Positions 33,068 to 45,871 of a DNA stretch of 64,000 nucleotides are shown one piece after another. The position numbers and the translations under genes were made by a program. Within the stretch, counting starts at the first letter, position 1, and the number at the start of each line of letters is the position of its first letter. Source of the stretch: Azadirachta indica (Eukaryota > Streptophyta > Magnoliopsida > Sapindales > Meliaceae). The stretch covers positions 372,001 to 436,000 of the forward strand of contig CM040451.1 in the NCBI GenBank assembly GCA_022749755.1, in the 5' to 3' direction. The notes below the pieces were generated by a model. That model was not told the DNA's origin and did not search any database. It saw only the letters and a list, made by a program, of their open reading frames with translations.

Positions 33068-35776
33068 CTAATCCGAATCACTATCCATGCTCTCCATTCC
33101 TTTCAGCCCTCTTCGCTTTTGCTGTTTATACAAAATCCATGAAATCAATTAAACTTACAATCAAAAAAGCAAGAAAGAAAAGAAAACCACTAATTCATCA
33201 TCTATTTGGTAGAGATTCTTTGATTGATGGGACCATTATATATATATATATATATATATCATCTTCACTAATTTCTTTTTTCCTTTTCATAAATTGTAGA
33301 AGGAAAAAAACCCAATTCTCGAGTAGCCCAAATCCGTCTTAAACCATCAGAAATTTTACTTGTTGAACAAACTAAAACCCACTTCCTCTAATTTAAAATA
33401 TTATGGTAGCCTAAAATATTATGTATGAAGGCAGCAAGGAAAGGTAAGAAAATTAAAGCTGAGAAAGGGTATATTTACCTTCTTAACACTTTTCTTCTCT
33501 CTAACCTCGTACCGGCTCTTAGTTAAATCAGATAACCACATCCCCGGAAAACAATACTGCCAAAAAAAATTATTATTGGATTATTTATAAACATTTAATA
33601 TTAGGTAACAAGTATATGTGTGAAGTAAAAAAAAACAAAAGGAAAAGGAACGAAAAGCAGATGCTTAATTCTTGAATATTTTCTATTCTTGTGTTGTGTG
33701 CTTTAGTGGGTACCTGGAGAGCTCTATCAATATTCTTGGCTCTTTTCTTGGGCCTGTGGGGGAGTTTTGTGCCTTTCATTGCTAGAAAATCATCTTCTTT
33801 TTCCTTTCTTGACAAGGAAATATAAATCTTTGGCCATTCAATCACTTCCACAACATTAATCTTTTCACCTCCAATTATGGAACCTGTGTTAGTGGTTGCT
33901 CTCGCTTCTTGCCCTGATTGAACTGAAGCAGACTCATGATTTGTGTGATCGGCAGCTCTAGCAGCTGCCGATCCATTTGCTTTCTCATCTTTTCTCGACG
34001 AGAAACCAGACATTCTCTTTTCGATTTTGCCTGGAGATGTAGGTGAAGATCCTTTGCCTACCACAGATCTAGAAGCAGCTCGAGTATTACCACAACCAAG
34101 GTTTCTTGATGGCGACCCATTTCCAGCACTAGACCGATCTTCTAAATTCCTGGTCATAATAGAAACAAAAATATATAACAGATGATAGATAATGTTTGGA
34201 TTTGATGCAGCAGAAGTGTGCCTTTAGTCTTTCAAGTTTAAAGTCTAAATGAAGTTCCAGAGAACAGAATTTAATATCTATTTCCAAAACCAAAAAGAAC
34301 ACAATCTTGAATGAGAAAACGGCATCAATTTTTTCAGAAAACAACTGTTACAGATTCCAATTGAGAAGCAAAAAGAGGATAAAAAGAAAAAAAGAAAGAA
34401 ATTTCAAAGAGATAGTATCGGTTTCAAGATGTGGACAAAAGGATTAATCGAAGATAGAGAAAAATGATCTGTACTAAAAAAATTTAATACTCTAATGACC
34501 CCATCAAAAACAAAACAAGCCAAGAAGAAGAAAGGAAATGGAGGGGCTGAGGCTGAGATAGATTTGTTCTTGGATACCCAAAGAAGGCAAGAAAGCTGAG
34601 AGATCATCTTTTAAAGGGTATAAAAGTAAACTTCAAAAAAAAAAGTTAGTCTTCAAAGGGTCATTGAATAAAAGAAGGGCAAAGCTAGCAATAACCATGA
34701 GGTTTAGAACATTAGATCCACTGCCAAATTGACCAAATTCTTTCTCAACAATAAATCCAAAATAAATAGATAAATAATTCAGAAAATTGGAATCACGAGA
34801 AAGAAAAATCCCAGATAAGTAAAAAAAAAAAAAATTAGGTACCTGATGTTAATGAATCCAGAGGATTCTTTGTTTCTAAGATTTGAAGGTCTACTGCTGC
34901 TAGAACAACCGTTGACAGGCTGAGGAGGCGGCGGCGGTGGTGGAGGCATAGGTGGAGTGGAAAGCTTGTCCATCAAGCTAGATCCTCTTCTTTGAATCTT
35001 GCTAGCGTGTTGACGTCTCCCTTGAATTGAAGATGAAGAAGACGAATCATCATTCAATGTGCGGATCTCTGTTCTAGAGAGTCTTGCTCTCTTCTTCTGC
35101 CCCCATTGCAGCAGCACATCGCCTCCTCGGTTAGGACTTATCTCAACTCGGCTGCTGCAACTGTTGTGGTGGTTGTTGTTGGTGGTGTTTTCTGAGAGTG
35201 AAGGAGAAGTTGGGGCGCCGCCACTAGTATTATTGTGATGGGTTTCGTGGGTTTTTGATGGGGATCTGAATCTGAAACCTTTTGTTCCTTCAAAATTGGA
35301 ATCAAATCCTCCATTGTTAGTGATTGGTTTTCCATTTTCACCATCACCTTTGCACGTTGTTGTTGTTCTCAAGCTGGGTTTTTTTCCATTGCTGAAAGGA
35401 AGGTAATCTGGGCTTACTCTCTGATATCTGCAAACCAAACCAAGAATTAGATTCACCATTATCATCAAAAACCGAAACTGACAAATCATAAAAATCAAGA
35501 TCTAGTAATCAGAAAATCAAACTACAAAGCAATCATCAAGCAATAAACAGAATCAGCAACCACAACATGCAGAAGCTCAGTGGCAGAAAGACCCAAAGAA
35601 ACCAGAGAAGAGATAGAAGAAAGTTACAACACAACAACACGACCACCACATCCAAATCTCATTACAACAACAACAGGATCTGCCAAATACAGAAGAAAAG
35701 AGAAAAACAAGCTGATCCCGGAACAGAAGATCGAAAGGTTTATGAATTGTTCAACGCACAGCACACACCTCATCAT
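33068..35776 (-). CDS. DUF1639 family protein, five exons
   Basis: The gene model on the minus strand joins 35769-35776, 34843-35427, 33714-34149, 33479-33556 and 33068-33121. That is 1161 bases and 386 residues, all introns GT-AG, phases consistent. The first coding exon has only eight bases (ATGATGAG before GTGTGT). The protein begins MMRYQRVSPDYLPFSNGKKP, has a low-complexity middle with a Ser run and a proline run (PPMPPPPPPPPQP, about residues 170-185), and a C-terminal DUF1639 domain (about 300-372). That domain includes EWPKIYISLSRKEKEDDF, KLPHRPKKRAKNIDRALQ and YCFPGMWLSDLTKSRYEVRE; the end is KRRGLKGMESMDSDSD. DUF1639 is plant-specific and has no assigned biochemical role. The basic PKKRAK could be a nuclear signal (inference). 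Nothing appears broken. Confidence 0.88.
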
Positions 35777-38700
35777 TATACTGGAACAAGAATGGTAGTA
35801 ATTAAAACGACAGTCAATTTCAAACGGTGCCGTTTATCATTCTTGTTGGGGAAGCAAAGGCAAGGTTAGGTTGTTGATGAAGCAGAAACACTGAGAAGAA
35901 GGAGATGAAGGAGGAGAAGAAACAATGGAGGAAGCCAGGAATGTTGTTGAGGCAGGAGAAGCCAAATAACACAACATATAAATATAAATATAAATATATA
36001 AATGGTAAATAACATGTTAGTCCCTAAACATTTATAAAATAACATATTAAGGTATTATTTTTTTAATTTTGACATTTTTAATCCCTAACTGAGTAATGGT
36101 AGAATTATAAATCGTGCCTTGTCTTTTCAGTCTACCCCAAAAATTTGAATTCATTCGTGTTTTGTTCCGGATTTCTTGTGTTATATTCTTAAATAGTTGG
36201 CCCACAATTCACGAATTTATTAAATGTGTATATGTTCGCGCTAAATTATGAGTTTTATGTTTTTAATCTTTTTCAAAAATTTTATTAATTAAAATTACTA
36301 TAATATCACTTAATTTGATTTATAAATAATTATTAGTATTAGTATTAGTATTATTGACTTATTTTAATTTTTAAATTATCTTAAAAATTCCAATTAATTT
36401 TTCATATTTTTGTGTCAATTTTTCAAATGAGTTCGACGTGAATTAGCTTGACTTCTTTTATCATATCAATATATATATATACTGTATTAGACTGATATTC
36501 TCTTGTTGGTGAAGCATATTTTACACCTTCCCTAATACGTTGTTCAAAGTAAAGTTAAGAAAATTAAAAGCACTAAATTAAGGATTTAATTATTAATATA
36601 TAATAAATTATATCTTAATTTATTATTTTACTAGGTACAGGATAAAAAATATTATTATCCACACAAATATAAGTATTAAATAAAAATTAATAAATGCAGT
36701 AATTACTTAGTAGTCAGTGGCAGCGACGGATGTTAAATTGTTAAATGTTTTTCTTTCTAAGGGTAATTAAGTAATTTGACCCATGACCTTTAGTTTTTTC
36801 ACTTCTAGCACAAGGAAACTAACCTTATCCTAATTAAAATAAGAAAGGCTAATTTTAAATAATTATTCAATAGTTTCATTCTAAGTGAAATAAAAATTAT
36901 TTATTTGATAATTTAAAATTTAAAATTATATTTAATAAATTATTTTTAAAAATGAAGATTAAATAATCTGATTCTCAAATTGTACTAACTATTAAAAGCA
37001 TATCTTGATACTTTTTTAAATGAATTATTTCACAATATTATTTTACAATTTCCTAATTTTTTATTTTGTATAATAAATAAATAAACTTGCTAGCGTTACT
37101 ATTTTGTTGCTCGTGACAAGAAAGATGATTACAACATAATATTATTGGCAAAATTAAATTCAGAATTATCCAGTCTACATAAGCTTAAAATGAAGATAAA
37201 AAAATAAAGGAAAATTTTCCTTTATCACTACTATTCACACATAAATTTAAAAATGACCACTGTTTATAATTATATTAAAAGATGACTCGTTAAATTTTTT
37301 TTTTAACAAAATTGTCTCTTTGACCATTCTCATAAAAGAGTTAATGATTAATATCAAGTTTTTTCGTGTTTAAAAATGCACATTCAAGCACGAACAAAAG
37401 CACTAAGAAATTAATTAAAAATTTTCTTCATACTAGAAAGTAAAAAGTTCATTTTTCTTCATATTGAAAGTGTATGAAGAGCACAAAGAAATTTATTTGT
37501 GAAAAGTTGGTTATAGAGACGTTTTCATCCAAAATTTATTGTGATGATCATTTTTAAAACAATTTTAAATAGTAATATTTTAAATTTAGGCTGTGACTAA
37601 TTGTCATAAATGAAAATTTTCAAAAATAAAAGAACAAGATCATCGCATGTGCCTCTCAAAGTCCACAACCATTGTAATGATAGAGAAATATGGTGCGCCG
37701 TCATCTCTATCGAATAGATTAAAGAACTTAATCATAGGTAACATTGCACCTCTATTCGTTTCTTAACAATGGGTGTTGCGATGGCCGACACACTTTTGAT
37801 GTTGAGCAAGTCATCTCTCTATTTCTTTATTGTCGACGCGGATATAACTATTATAGAAATTACAAAAAATTTGAGCTTGATAATATCAATGATGTTGTTG
37901 CAAGATCATTTTAGTTGTCGCTAATAACAAAAACAACACTAAATTTAATAAAGGAAAAAAAATAATTTTTAAGGTTTAACTTATTAGATTAATTAGTTAT
38001 AATGATTTTAAAAATATTCATGAACATCCCAATTTAATAATTGATGACATTTATTTAAACGAAAATTCATATAATTACTATTATCCTTAACTATTATGTC
38101 AATTATTGTTATTAAATTATGTCAACATATGATGTTGCACCTTTTTTTTGTCAAACAAAGGTCTATAACTAGCGATTAGGGTGTTTTAAAATATTTATGA
38201 AACTTTTAGAGCTTATTAGTCTGGTAGATTAAATTTTAAGGATTAAATATTTTTTATCTTTAAATTAAATAATATTATGTTTTGTTATAAAATAAGCATT
38301 ACAACTTTAATAATTAATAAAAAATTAATCAAAATCGCATATCTTTTCTCGTTATGTTGGAAACCAAATTTTTTAACTTATTTTACCAAGTGTATCGAAT
38401 AAATTAATTAATAAGTCATAGTTTTACAATTGAGATTTACCAAATATCTTAATAGATTATTTTAAAATATGATTATTTCAAAATCTATGATACAGTTTAT
38501 TATATGGGAATGCAATGAAATCCCAAACACACCCAAAGTCAATTTAATAATTAAAAATATTTAATATTTGATTGATAAATCACAAATAAAAGTTAAAAAA
38601 AAAGGCTTTAAAAGAATTAAAGAAAAATAAAAAAAAAATTTTTTGAGAAAAGAACCATGGATCCTTAAAAATATGGTTTGATATAAATTTTAATCCCAAT

Positions 38701-39173
38701 AATTTAAAAATCACCAATTTAATTTCTAATTCGTTAAATAGGTTCTGCTTAGAATAAATATTAACTTTCTTTTGTCGCTCATTTCTTAAAATTTACCATA
38801 CCATCATGTAGATATGTTACAAAATTTGGAGTCCAACCATATCAACTACAACTTATTTTAAGCATGTCACCGAAGTTAAATATGTAATTTTCAAATCATT
38901 TAACTAAAATGACTTTTATGAGATATTTTCACATATTTTACTTAAGATAAATAAAATTACATGTAAAAAGAAAGTTTATAAAAATTTTCGGGAACCTCCT
39001 TCACTATAGTATTCTTATCCAGTTGAATGTATATTGATCATTAGAAAAATATTAAATGACTAAAATAATATCATCAATACATATTACTAAAATTATAATC
39101 CTATTCTTTCTTTTACCTATTCATTTTTTTTTCCTTTTAAATCTACTAACCCAAATGTAACACTTGAAATTTA

Positions 39174-39225
<52 letters not shown>

Positions 39226-39728
39226 TATGTATTTACCTTTTATGAATTTTTTTTTTGTTTTTGTTGAATAATAAAATATAATGATTGTTGCTGTTTGAAA
39301 CAATAAGAAAAAATTAATTTTTTTATTTTTTTTTTCTTACTATTATATTATTATTTTATTTTCATTAAATAACTTTTCATTCTTTAACAAAAACAAAAAA
39401 ATAAATCAAAATAATAAATAAAAAATTCGTGAATCTCAAATGATATTTGGGTTAATAGGTTAAGAGTTTAAAGAAAAAAGTGAGTAGGTTAAAAAATGGT
39501 AAAGTTACGATTTCATTAATATGTGTTGATGAAGTTATTTTGGTCATTTCGCATTGTTAACACATAGTCAACTGGATGGAAATACTATAATAGGAGAGTT
39601 TTGTTATAATTTTTATAAATTTTCTCTTTACCTATAACTTTTACAAATATTAGGAGAGATACGTGAAAATACCCCTTTTCTTATCTTTTTAAGTATTTAT
39701 ATTTTATACAAGTGTTTGCTTTATACAA
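35777..39728. other. 5' flank of the DUF1639 gene, then intergenic AT-rich DNA
   Basis: The first 200 bases hold CT-rich leader sequence on the minus strand, probably 5' UTR. Beyond that there is AT-rich sequence without a gene. An (ATT)n microsatellite at about 39176-39226 and short A/T runs are present. Confidence 0.6.
39176..39226. repeat. (ATT)n microsatellite
   Basis: About seventeen ATT units; read on the minus strand it gives an artefactual poly-Asn frame. Confidence 0.95.
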
Positions 39729-40192
39729 ATAAAAGTGCTTACAAAATTAAACACTAGAGATGCTTTATAAGGAAAGCACTTACGTAAGTGCTTTTTCTAA
39801 TGAACACCTCTAGTACTAATGGCTATTACTTGGTATAATGATAAAACTATTGAGTATAAATAATAATTATTTTTATAAAATTAACATCATTAATATTTGA
39901 ATAACACGTTGTATATATATATATATATATATATATATTTCTATTAGTCGGCTTATTGTACTCTAGAATAAAAGTGCTTACAAAATTAAATCCTAGAGGT
40001 GCTTTATAAGGAAAGCACTTACGTGTCAGTGCTTTTTCTAATGAACACCTCCGGTACTAATGGCTATTACTTGGTATAATGATAAAACGATTGAGTATAA
40101 ATAATAATTATTTTTATAAAATTAACATCATTAATATTTGAATAACGCGTTGTATATATATATTTCCATTAGTGGGCTTATTGTACTCTAAA
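39729..40192. repeat. Tandem duplication, two units of about 239 and 225 bases
   Basis: ATAAAAGTGCTTACAAAATTAAA begins both units (39729 and 39968 for ATAAAAGTGCTTACAAAA). They stay closely matched through ATGGCTATTACTTGGTATAA and TTGAATAAC to a TA run and TTATTGTACTCTA. The second unit has a shorter TA run. Unit 1 contains a perfect 22-base palindrome at 39773-39794 with core GCACTTACGTAAGTGC; it is disrupted in unit 2. Confidence 0.9.
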
Positions 40193-41833
40193 ATATACTT
40201 CAAACACCTTATTATTCAAATTCTTTTAAATCAATTATAAAAAATTATCGATTTTAAAACACTTCGTTTGTGATTGTATATTGTATAATTCTATATTAGA
40301 TGGATATAGAAAGTAACATTATTTTATTTATTTATGTATTTATTTTAAATAAAATTGTCTCTCTAGCTAAAAATTATACATGTTTTTTGAAGATTTTATA
40401 ATTTTTATAGAGTTTATTTAACCTTTATATATATAGCGAATAAGAACTTATATTTATAAAAGTAGTACTAAATAATTACGTTAATTAAGAAAAAAAAGTA
40501 AACTTATCGTTTGTTTTTATGTTAAATTACTAAATACCCGAGCTATTATTGAAATTATCTTAAATCTAAAAAGGTAGATAAAAATAACTCTATTTGAATA
40601 GGAGCAAAAATTAATTCAATCCCAGGTAGAAAAAGGTATATGAAAATAACCCTATTTGAACAGGAATGAAAATTAATTCAATTTGAGGTTCTTGAAAAAT
40701 TAATCAATAATAGAACGAAAAAATTATATGAAAATTTTCCTAAATACACAAAATAATTTAGTCATGAAATTAAAGATTACTTGTCCAACGAGCAAACAAA
40801 AAGCTTTTGGAGCAAGAGGAAGATTATCAATTATTATTGGTGCATATAATTTTCAAATTATTATTACTCGGTTAATTAATTAAATATAAATTAGATTAAA
40901 TTCTTATATATTAATTAACATTTACATATAAGACTGAAGAAAGGACATTTTATATGTTATATTTTAGACAATAAACTAAGCCATTAAAGCCTACATGGAA
41001 CAAACCATTACTATTTAACAAAAGATACCGTATGGTGTGTAAAATATCAAACAGGCCCCTTAATTTTCCCTTTTTTAACAGCAATAAAGAGATTTCAGGT
41101 TTACTTGAACCTACAAGCCCTCTTTCATCAAATTCTTTCCTTTGCTAAAGATGTACTAACAAGAAGCATATAACCCAAAAACAAAAAAAAATATAGAATT
41201 AATAAAATGACAAAAGAAAGAGGTCTAGGAGGAATTTACTTCATATTTATTTATTTATATAAAAATAAAAAAGAAAGAGGAAAAAGGGGAGAGGAGAGAA
41301 GAGGACAAAAGACAGCTGTTTGCCGCTTGAATTGATTAGCCACAACATTATAACCAGAAGAACGAACAAACAAACAAACAAACAAACAAACAAATCCAGT
41401 TCCACTAATTGCAAGAAGATAACAATCCCCCCATTTTGAGGGAGGAGGAGCAGTTGCTTAGCAATCTTCTCATTGTCTTGTGTTGAGTTGCGCCTGTAAC
41501 TGTAAACATTTCACTTTCAGAACAAATAACCTTTTGGAGTATTAATTACCTATTATGCATTTACAACACATCTGAAGATCTGTTGTATACATATGAAAAG
41601 TTCCGAGTCCAAGCAGAAATCGTACATAAGTGTCATTATGTACAATGGAAGTCACATAAATGAGTGTGAATATCGGCTTATGTTGATTTCTTGCACATGT
41701 ATATCTCTCAACACATGAGGCTCTAGCATATGATACTCGTGCTTTACAAACTCCATAATGACCTTGTGAACATGCTCTAGCTTTGTGCATACCTGAAGTA
41801 GTGAATAATCAGAAGATTTGTATCTTGGTTGAT
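40193..41833. other. Intergenic and 3' flank of TAF11
   Basis: AT-rich DNA; a (CAAA)n microsatellite at about 41361-41394. The last few hundred bases are probably TAF11 3' UTR. No further gene seen. Confidence 0.55.
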
Positions 41834-44326
41834 CTACCGGAAGAGCCTTGGAACTGATCGCTTTGGTACTTTGCCTTCAAGTTTTAATCTTCTATATGCT
41901 TCTCTGACGTGGCAAGGCCTGATTGGCCCAGATTCATTTCTGTCAGTCATAACTATTCTAGCTGCAAAACAATATTGAACCAGTAAAAACACACAAGACA
42001 AGCTATGCAACTTCGTAATACGAACTTTTATGTGGTTTAAACCATGTGCCGAGTTGGAGCTTTATTACAAGGGTTTATAGAAAATATACCTGAAAAGTGG
42101 TGTACCATTAATATCGAGTACTTTTGCTGTACTCATTTATTATCAAATCTAACTCTCTAGTCACAAGACATCCATATTTTATACTTTCCTTTTTTGGAAA
42201 TGATACTAACATAAAAATCAACAGATAAAAGGTTATAAACATACCTGTTTCAACAAGTTCGCCAACAAACATTTTTGCAATCCCGCATACCACAATTGTC
42301 ATTGGTAAAGAAATTTTCTGACTTCCAGTGATGCTTACTAACAACTGCATTCACACAAGAAGACTACAAGCTAATATCACTACATGAATGAGCCAAAATT
42401 GAAGAGTTTTACATGGAAGAACCATGCATCCAAGAGGCTACACAGAAAGTACTGGGAAAACCTAGACAATAATATCAGCCCAATGAAATCTTTTGACAAC
42501 TCGTTCTTGCAGGCTGAAATTTTCAGGCAGGTAGACAACCACACTATAGCCAAGAGGGATTAAATATAAACCCGTAGCACAAAAAAATCGTAATTCACCA
42601 TTTTTATAATTAAACACAAGCACAAAACAAGTGCATCGCGCTGAACCCAGCCTCGAAGGAAGAAAATATACAATAATATAGCTGGGCACCTACCAATCCA
42701 CAATCTCCAAATGAGAGATTTTGAGAAACACAAATTTTATAAGAAAAATAAAAAAGATGAAAAGTCAACATGGTGATTATCTTCAACTCAACAAATACAT
42801 GACTGCAAGTAGAAAGGAGGGAAGAGAGATAGTCACCATCTTCAACTGAAAAATTAGATGCAATGGATAACATAGAAAGAGCAGAAAAGGGGATGCAACA
42901 GAGAAAGCTGAAAAGGAAGCATACCCTTCTCATGTTAGACTTCTGAAGCGCAGATCTCCGAAAGGATTCGTACCTGTTCATCTGATCCTCCGTAAATTGA
43001 GATAGAATAGCTCTGAAAAAATAAGCTGACATGTCAGCAACAAATGATTTTTAATAAATATGAACTTAGGCAAGATATTAATGAGCTTTTGATGAGAAAG
43101 GCTGTTGTCCTCTGTTTCTCAGAAGACATTTCAGGTTATTACATAACTATTTTCCTTCTTGAAGAAACAAATCAAATTCATTCTAAACTGTGCTGTGATC
43201 CTAGAACTCATTCTGCTGATCCTATATATCATTTCCCAATCAAAACCAAACCAAACTATAGCCATTACATATGAAACAAAACTAGAGAGCAATGATATTT
43301 AAATCATATTTAATAAAGTAGTTAGCCTGTAAAACATGGAGTATGCTTCGAGGAAGGATACTTGTTGAAAAAAACAAATGACCAAATAAACTTCATGTGA
43401 CATGTACCAACTACACTAAGGAACAACCTCATGATGATGAAACCCACAGGATGCTTGAAGATGCAAAGAACTGAAAAATCAACTGAGAGAACTGAAACTG
43501 ATATTAATTGCCCATACAAAAAGCATTAAACCCATCAATATCATAACTTACACACTAAAATACATAAATTGCCACGAATTGGAATAACAAGTAACCAAGA
43601 GTTTGTTTTCTACTTGTTATTTTTAAAAGAGAGAGAAGACAGTCGTCAACTTCAGTCGGTCAATTGTTACATTTCCCTACCAACTTCTTGAAGCATTCAA
43701 GACATAAACATAAAAAGAATTAAAAATATGCTTGGTGCTGTTGCACTTGTAATTAAATTTGAAATCACAAAGTTAAAGGGTTTAGTAATACCAACTTTTA
43801 TTAAAAACACTCATTTTTCTATTTACATTTGATGTTTAGTGATATGTCACTTTGATCTCAAACATAATCCACAACAATGCCCTGAGACGCGATGTTCCAG
43901 CAACCAAAACAATAATATTAAAAGATTAGCATTGGATTCTTGGCGTTAATACAAGTAATTGCAATAAATCAAACGATAAAAGTTCAGAACAACACAAAAG
44001 GCAATGGAGAAGAATTTTATACTCACTGCATCTTGGCCATCTTAGCAGGGTCAGCACTGGATGGAAACTTGGCGAGGTCAACATCCATGTTTTTCTTCCT
44101 CTTCCTCATAATCCTCCTCTTTGTTCCTAGCAACCACTGCATTCACATTGGTTCCACCAGAGACTGACATTGGAGTTGACAAATTGTCAAACTCATCTTC
44201 TAACTCCCCAGTAGCATTCTGATTCTGACTTTGAGTTTCTAACTCATCAGGAACAACCGGAGAATTGGTCGGCGATTCCTCCTGCTCCTCTAATGCAGCC
44301 TCAAATGGGTCCTTTGATTGTTTCAT
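41834..44326 (-). CDS. TAF11: TFIID subunit 11 (TAF11), four coding exons, one-base frameshift
   Basis: The exons on the minus strand are 44027-44326, 42925-43012, 42245-42344 and 41834-41961, all with GT-AG borders. The protein starts KQSKDPFEAALEEQEESP, has an acidic middle, then AILSQFTEDQMNRYESFRRS, LLVSITGSQKISLPM, CGIAKMFVGELVE and the C-terminal SGPIRPCHVREAYRRLKLEG to VPKRSVPRLFR. This is the TAFII28 histone fold (roughly residues 110-195), which pairs with TAF13 in TFIID in the nucleus. Total length is near 205 codons, as in Arabidopsis. The start is the ATG at 44326; the codon before is GTG. Oddity: the exon lengths sum to one base too many. A run of five A on the coding strand (44090-44094) shifts the frame inside the acidic stretch, so the conserved MDVDLAKFPSSADPAKMA segment is read in another frame. 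Removing one A would restore it. This is either a sequencing error or a real null allele. Confidence 0.9.
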
Positions 44327-45870
44327 CACCTTCCCTACTCCGTAATCTTAAACCCAGATCAATTCACTAAAAAAGAAAAAGAAAACAACCCATTAATCAT
44401 TTTTAAAATTTTAATTAACAACTTGTAACAATTGGGAACTAAATAAACAATGCAAATAAGTTTGGTAAATTATCTGAACTCCCGGCATCAACCCCACATG
44501 GTAAAAATTCAAGTTTAAGTTAAGACTAACTGAAATCGCAACCAAACATCAATGAGAATATAAAATGCAGATGATCCAACTTAAGCAATTAATTTGCACT
44601 TATTCCATTTCCATTCCACATGCTAAAATAATGTATACAAAATCCCAATTATGCAGATATCTTTCTATTATTAAAATCTCTAAAACTGGCACATCAGATT
44701 TCTGTATTCTCTGACAGCCACCCGTTTCACTTGTAACTGAAATTCTTCAATCTAATCTCTAATATTAACCTTGGTTATTTTTGTTAGAATGACTGCTCTA
44801 TTAGCATTTAAAACTCACACCAAATCTCTCAAGGATGATTTGTCAATTCTAATTCATGTGCATTTCCAATTCCCTTTGCTTAAAATCTAATAAATTAATT
44901 GGACAAAATATATAGGACATCAGCACACCTTTCACTTAACCCACTTTAACGAAACAACTGTCTGAATTTTTCTAGAGCGATTAGATCAAATATGAGAAGA
45001 TTATAATTGTCCCCATTCACCAACTTGATATCTAAACCGCTTGCCTACTTTTCTTGCATCACAATAAACACAATCCAAATATGAGAAATAATCTCATCAG
45101 GCAATTACAATGACCTAGAATCAAACATAGCTCTGCCAATCCTTGTTTTTCCAACTTTGACTCCCACATATCTACCCAAAACGTGCAAGGAAAAAACCTC
45201 TTCAGAATATATGAATTAACAGTATAGACATTTAACCACTACGTTTTTCCATAAAATTTCCATGTTTATATATTCCACTAGAATTCATCTTTGATAAGAA
45301 TTCACATATTCAGGGTTTCCATAGAACAGCTTCAACATTGGGTCAAGTACAAACAAGTCATCACAGAGAGTAGCAATGTTCTAATCCTTGTTAGATTATT
45401 GCATTTCACAAGTTTCCATCCTAACTAAAATATGTTCTGCTTGACTCTACCTTCTAATCTCAAGATAAAATACACATTATTCAAACACAAGATACAAGGT
45501 GGTACAAGATATTATTATCTCTATCTTCTTCAGCGACAGGTGTTGGGCATGATATGAATCACAATAACATTACAAGAAAAGTAACACCGTAAACAACATA
45601 AATCACCCATCACCATAAAAGCGACACAAACACTTAAATATGTCCAAATCATCTCATGCACCAACATAATCATCTTAAGTCATCATTTGAACATTTAATT
45701 AGCAAAAATAGGTTAAGAAAAACGCCCAAATGAACTTACCGTCACCGTCGTCGCTGACGCTGTTGCCGTTCCCGCCGTCTACCGTCGCTGCCTCCGATTG
45801 CAATCAACCCCAATCTGTAGCCCAGGTTTCCCATTTCTTTGATTTGCCAATTTATGTGTCAATTTATGGA
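44327..45870 (-). other. TAF11 5' UTR exon and inferred leader intron
   Basis: On the minus strand a GC-richer segment at about 45740-45825 ends in GTAAGT (donor at 45739). A possible acceptor (TTTAAG before ATTACGGAG) lies at 44347, about 20 bases before the start codon. This suggests a leader intron of about 1.4 kb (inference from splice signals). No coding sequence is seen in the interval. Confidence 0.45.
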
Positions 45871-45871
45871 T

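Noticed and set aside
39121..39303. An asparagine-rich small protein
   Set aside because: It is the minus-strand reading of the (ATT)n microsatellite.
41542..41790. A cysteine-rich minus-strand open frame next to TAF11
   Set aside because: It lies in the probable 3' UTR of TAF11, has no recognisable motif and no splice support.
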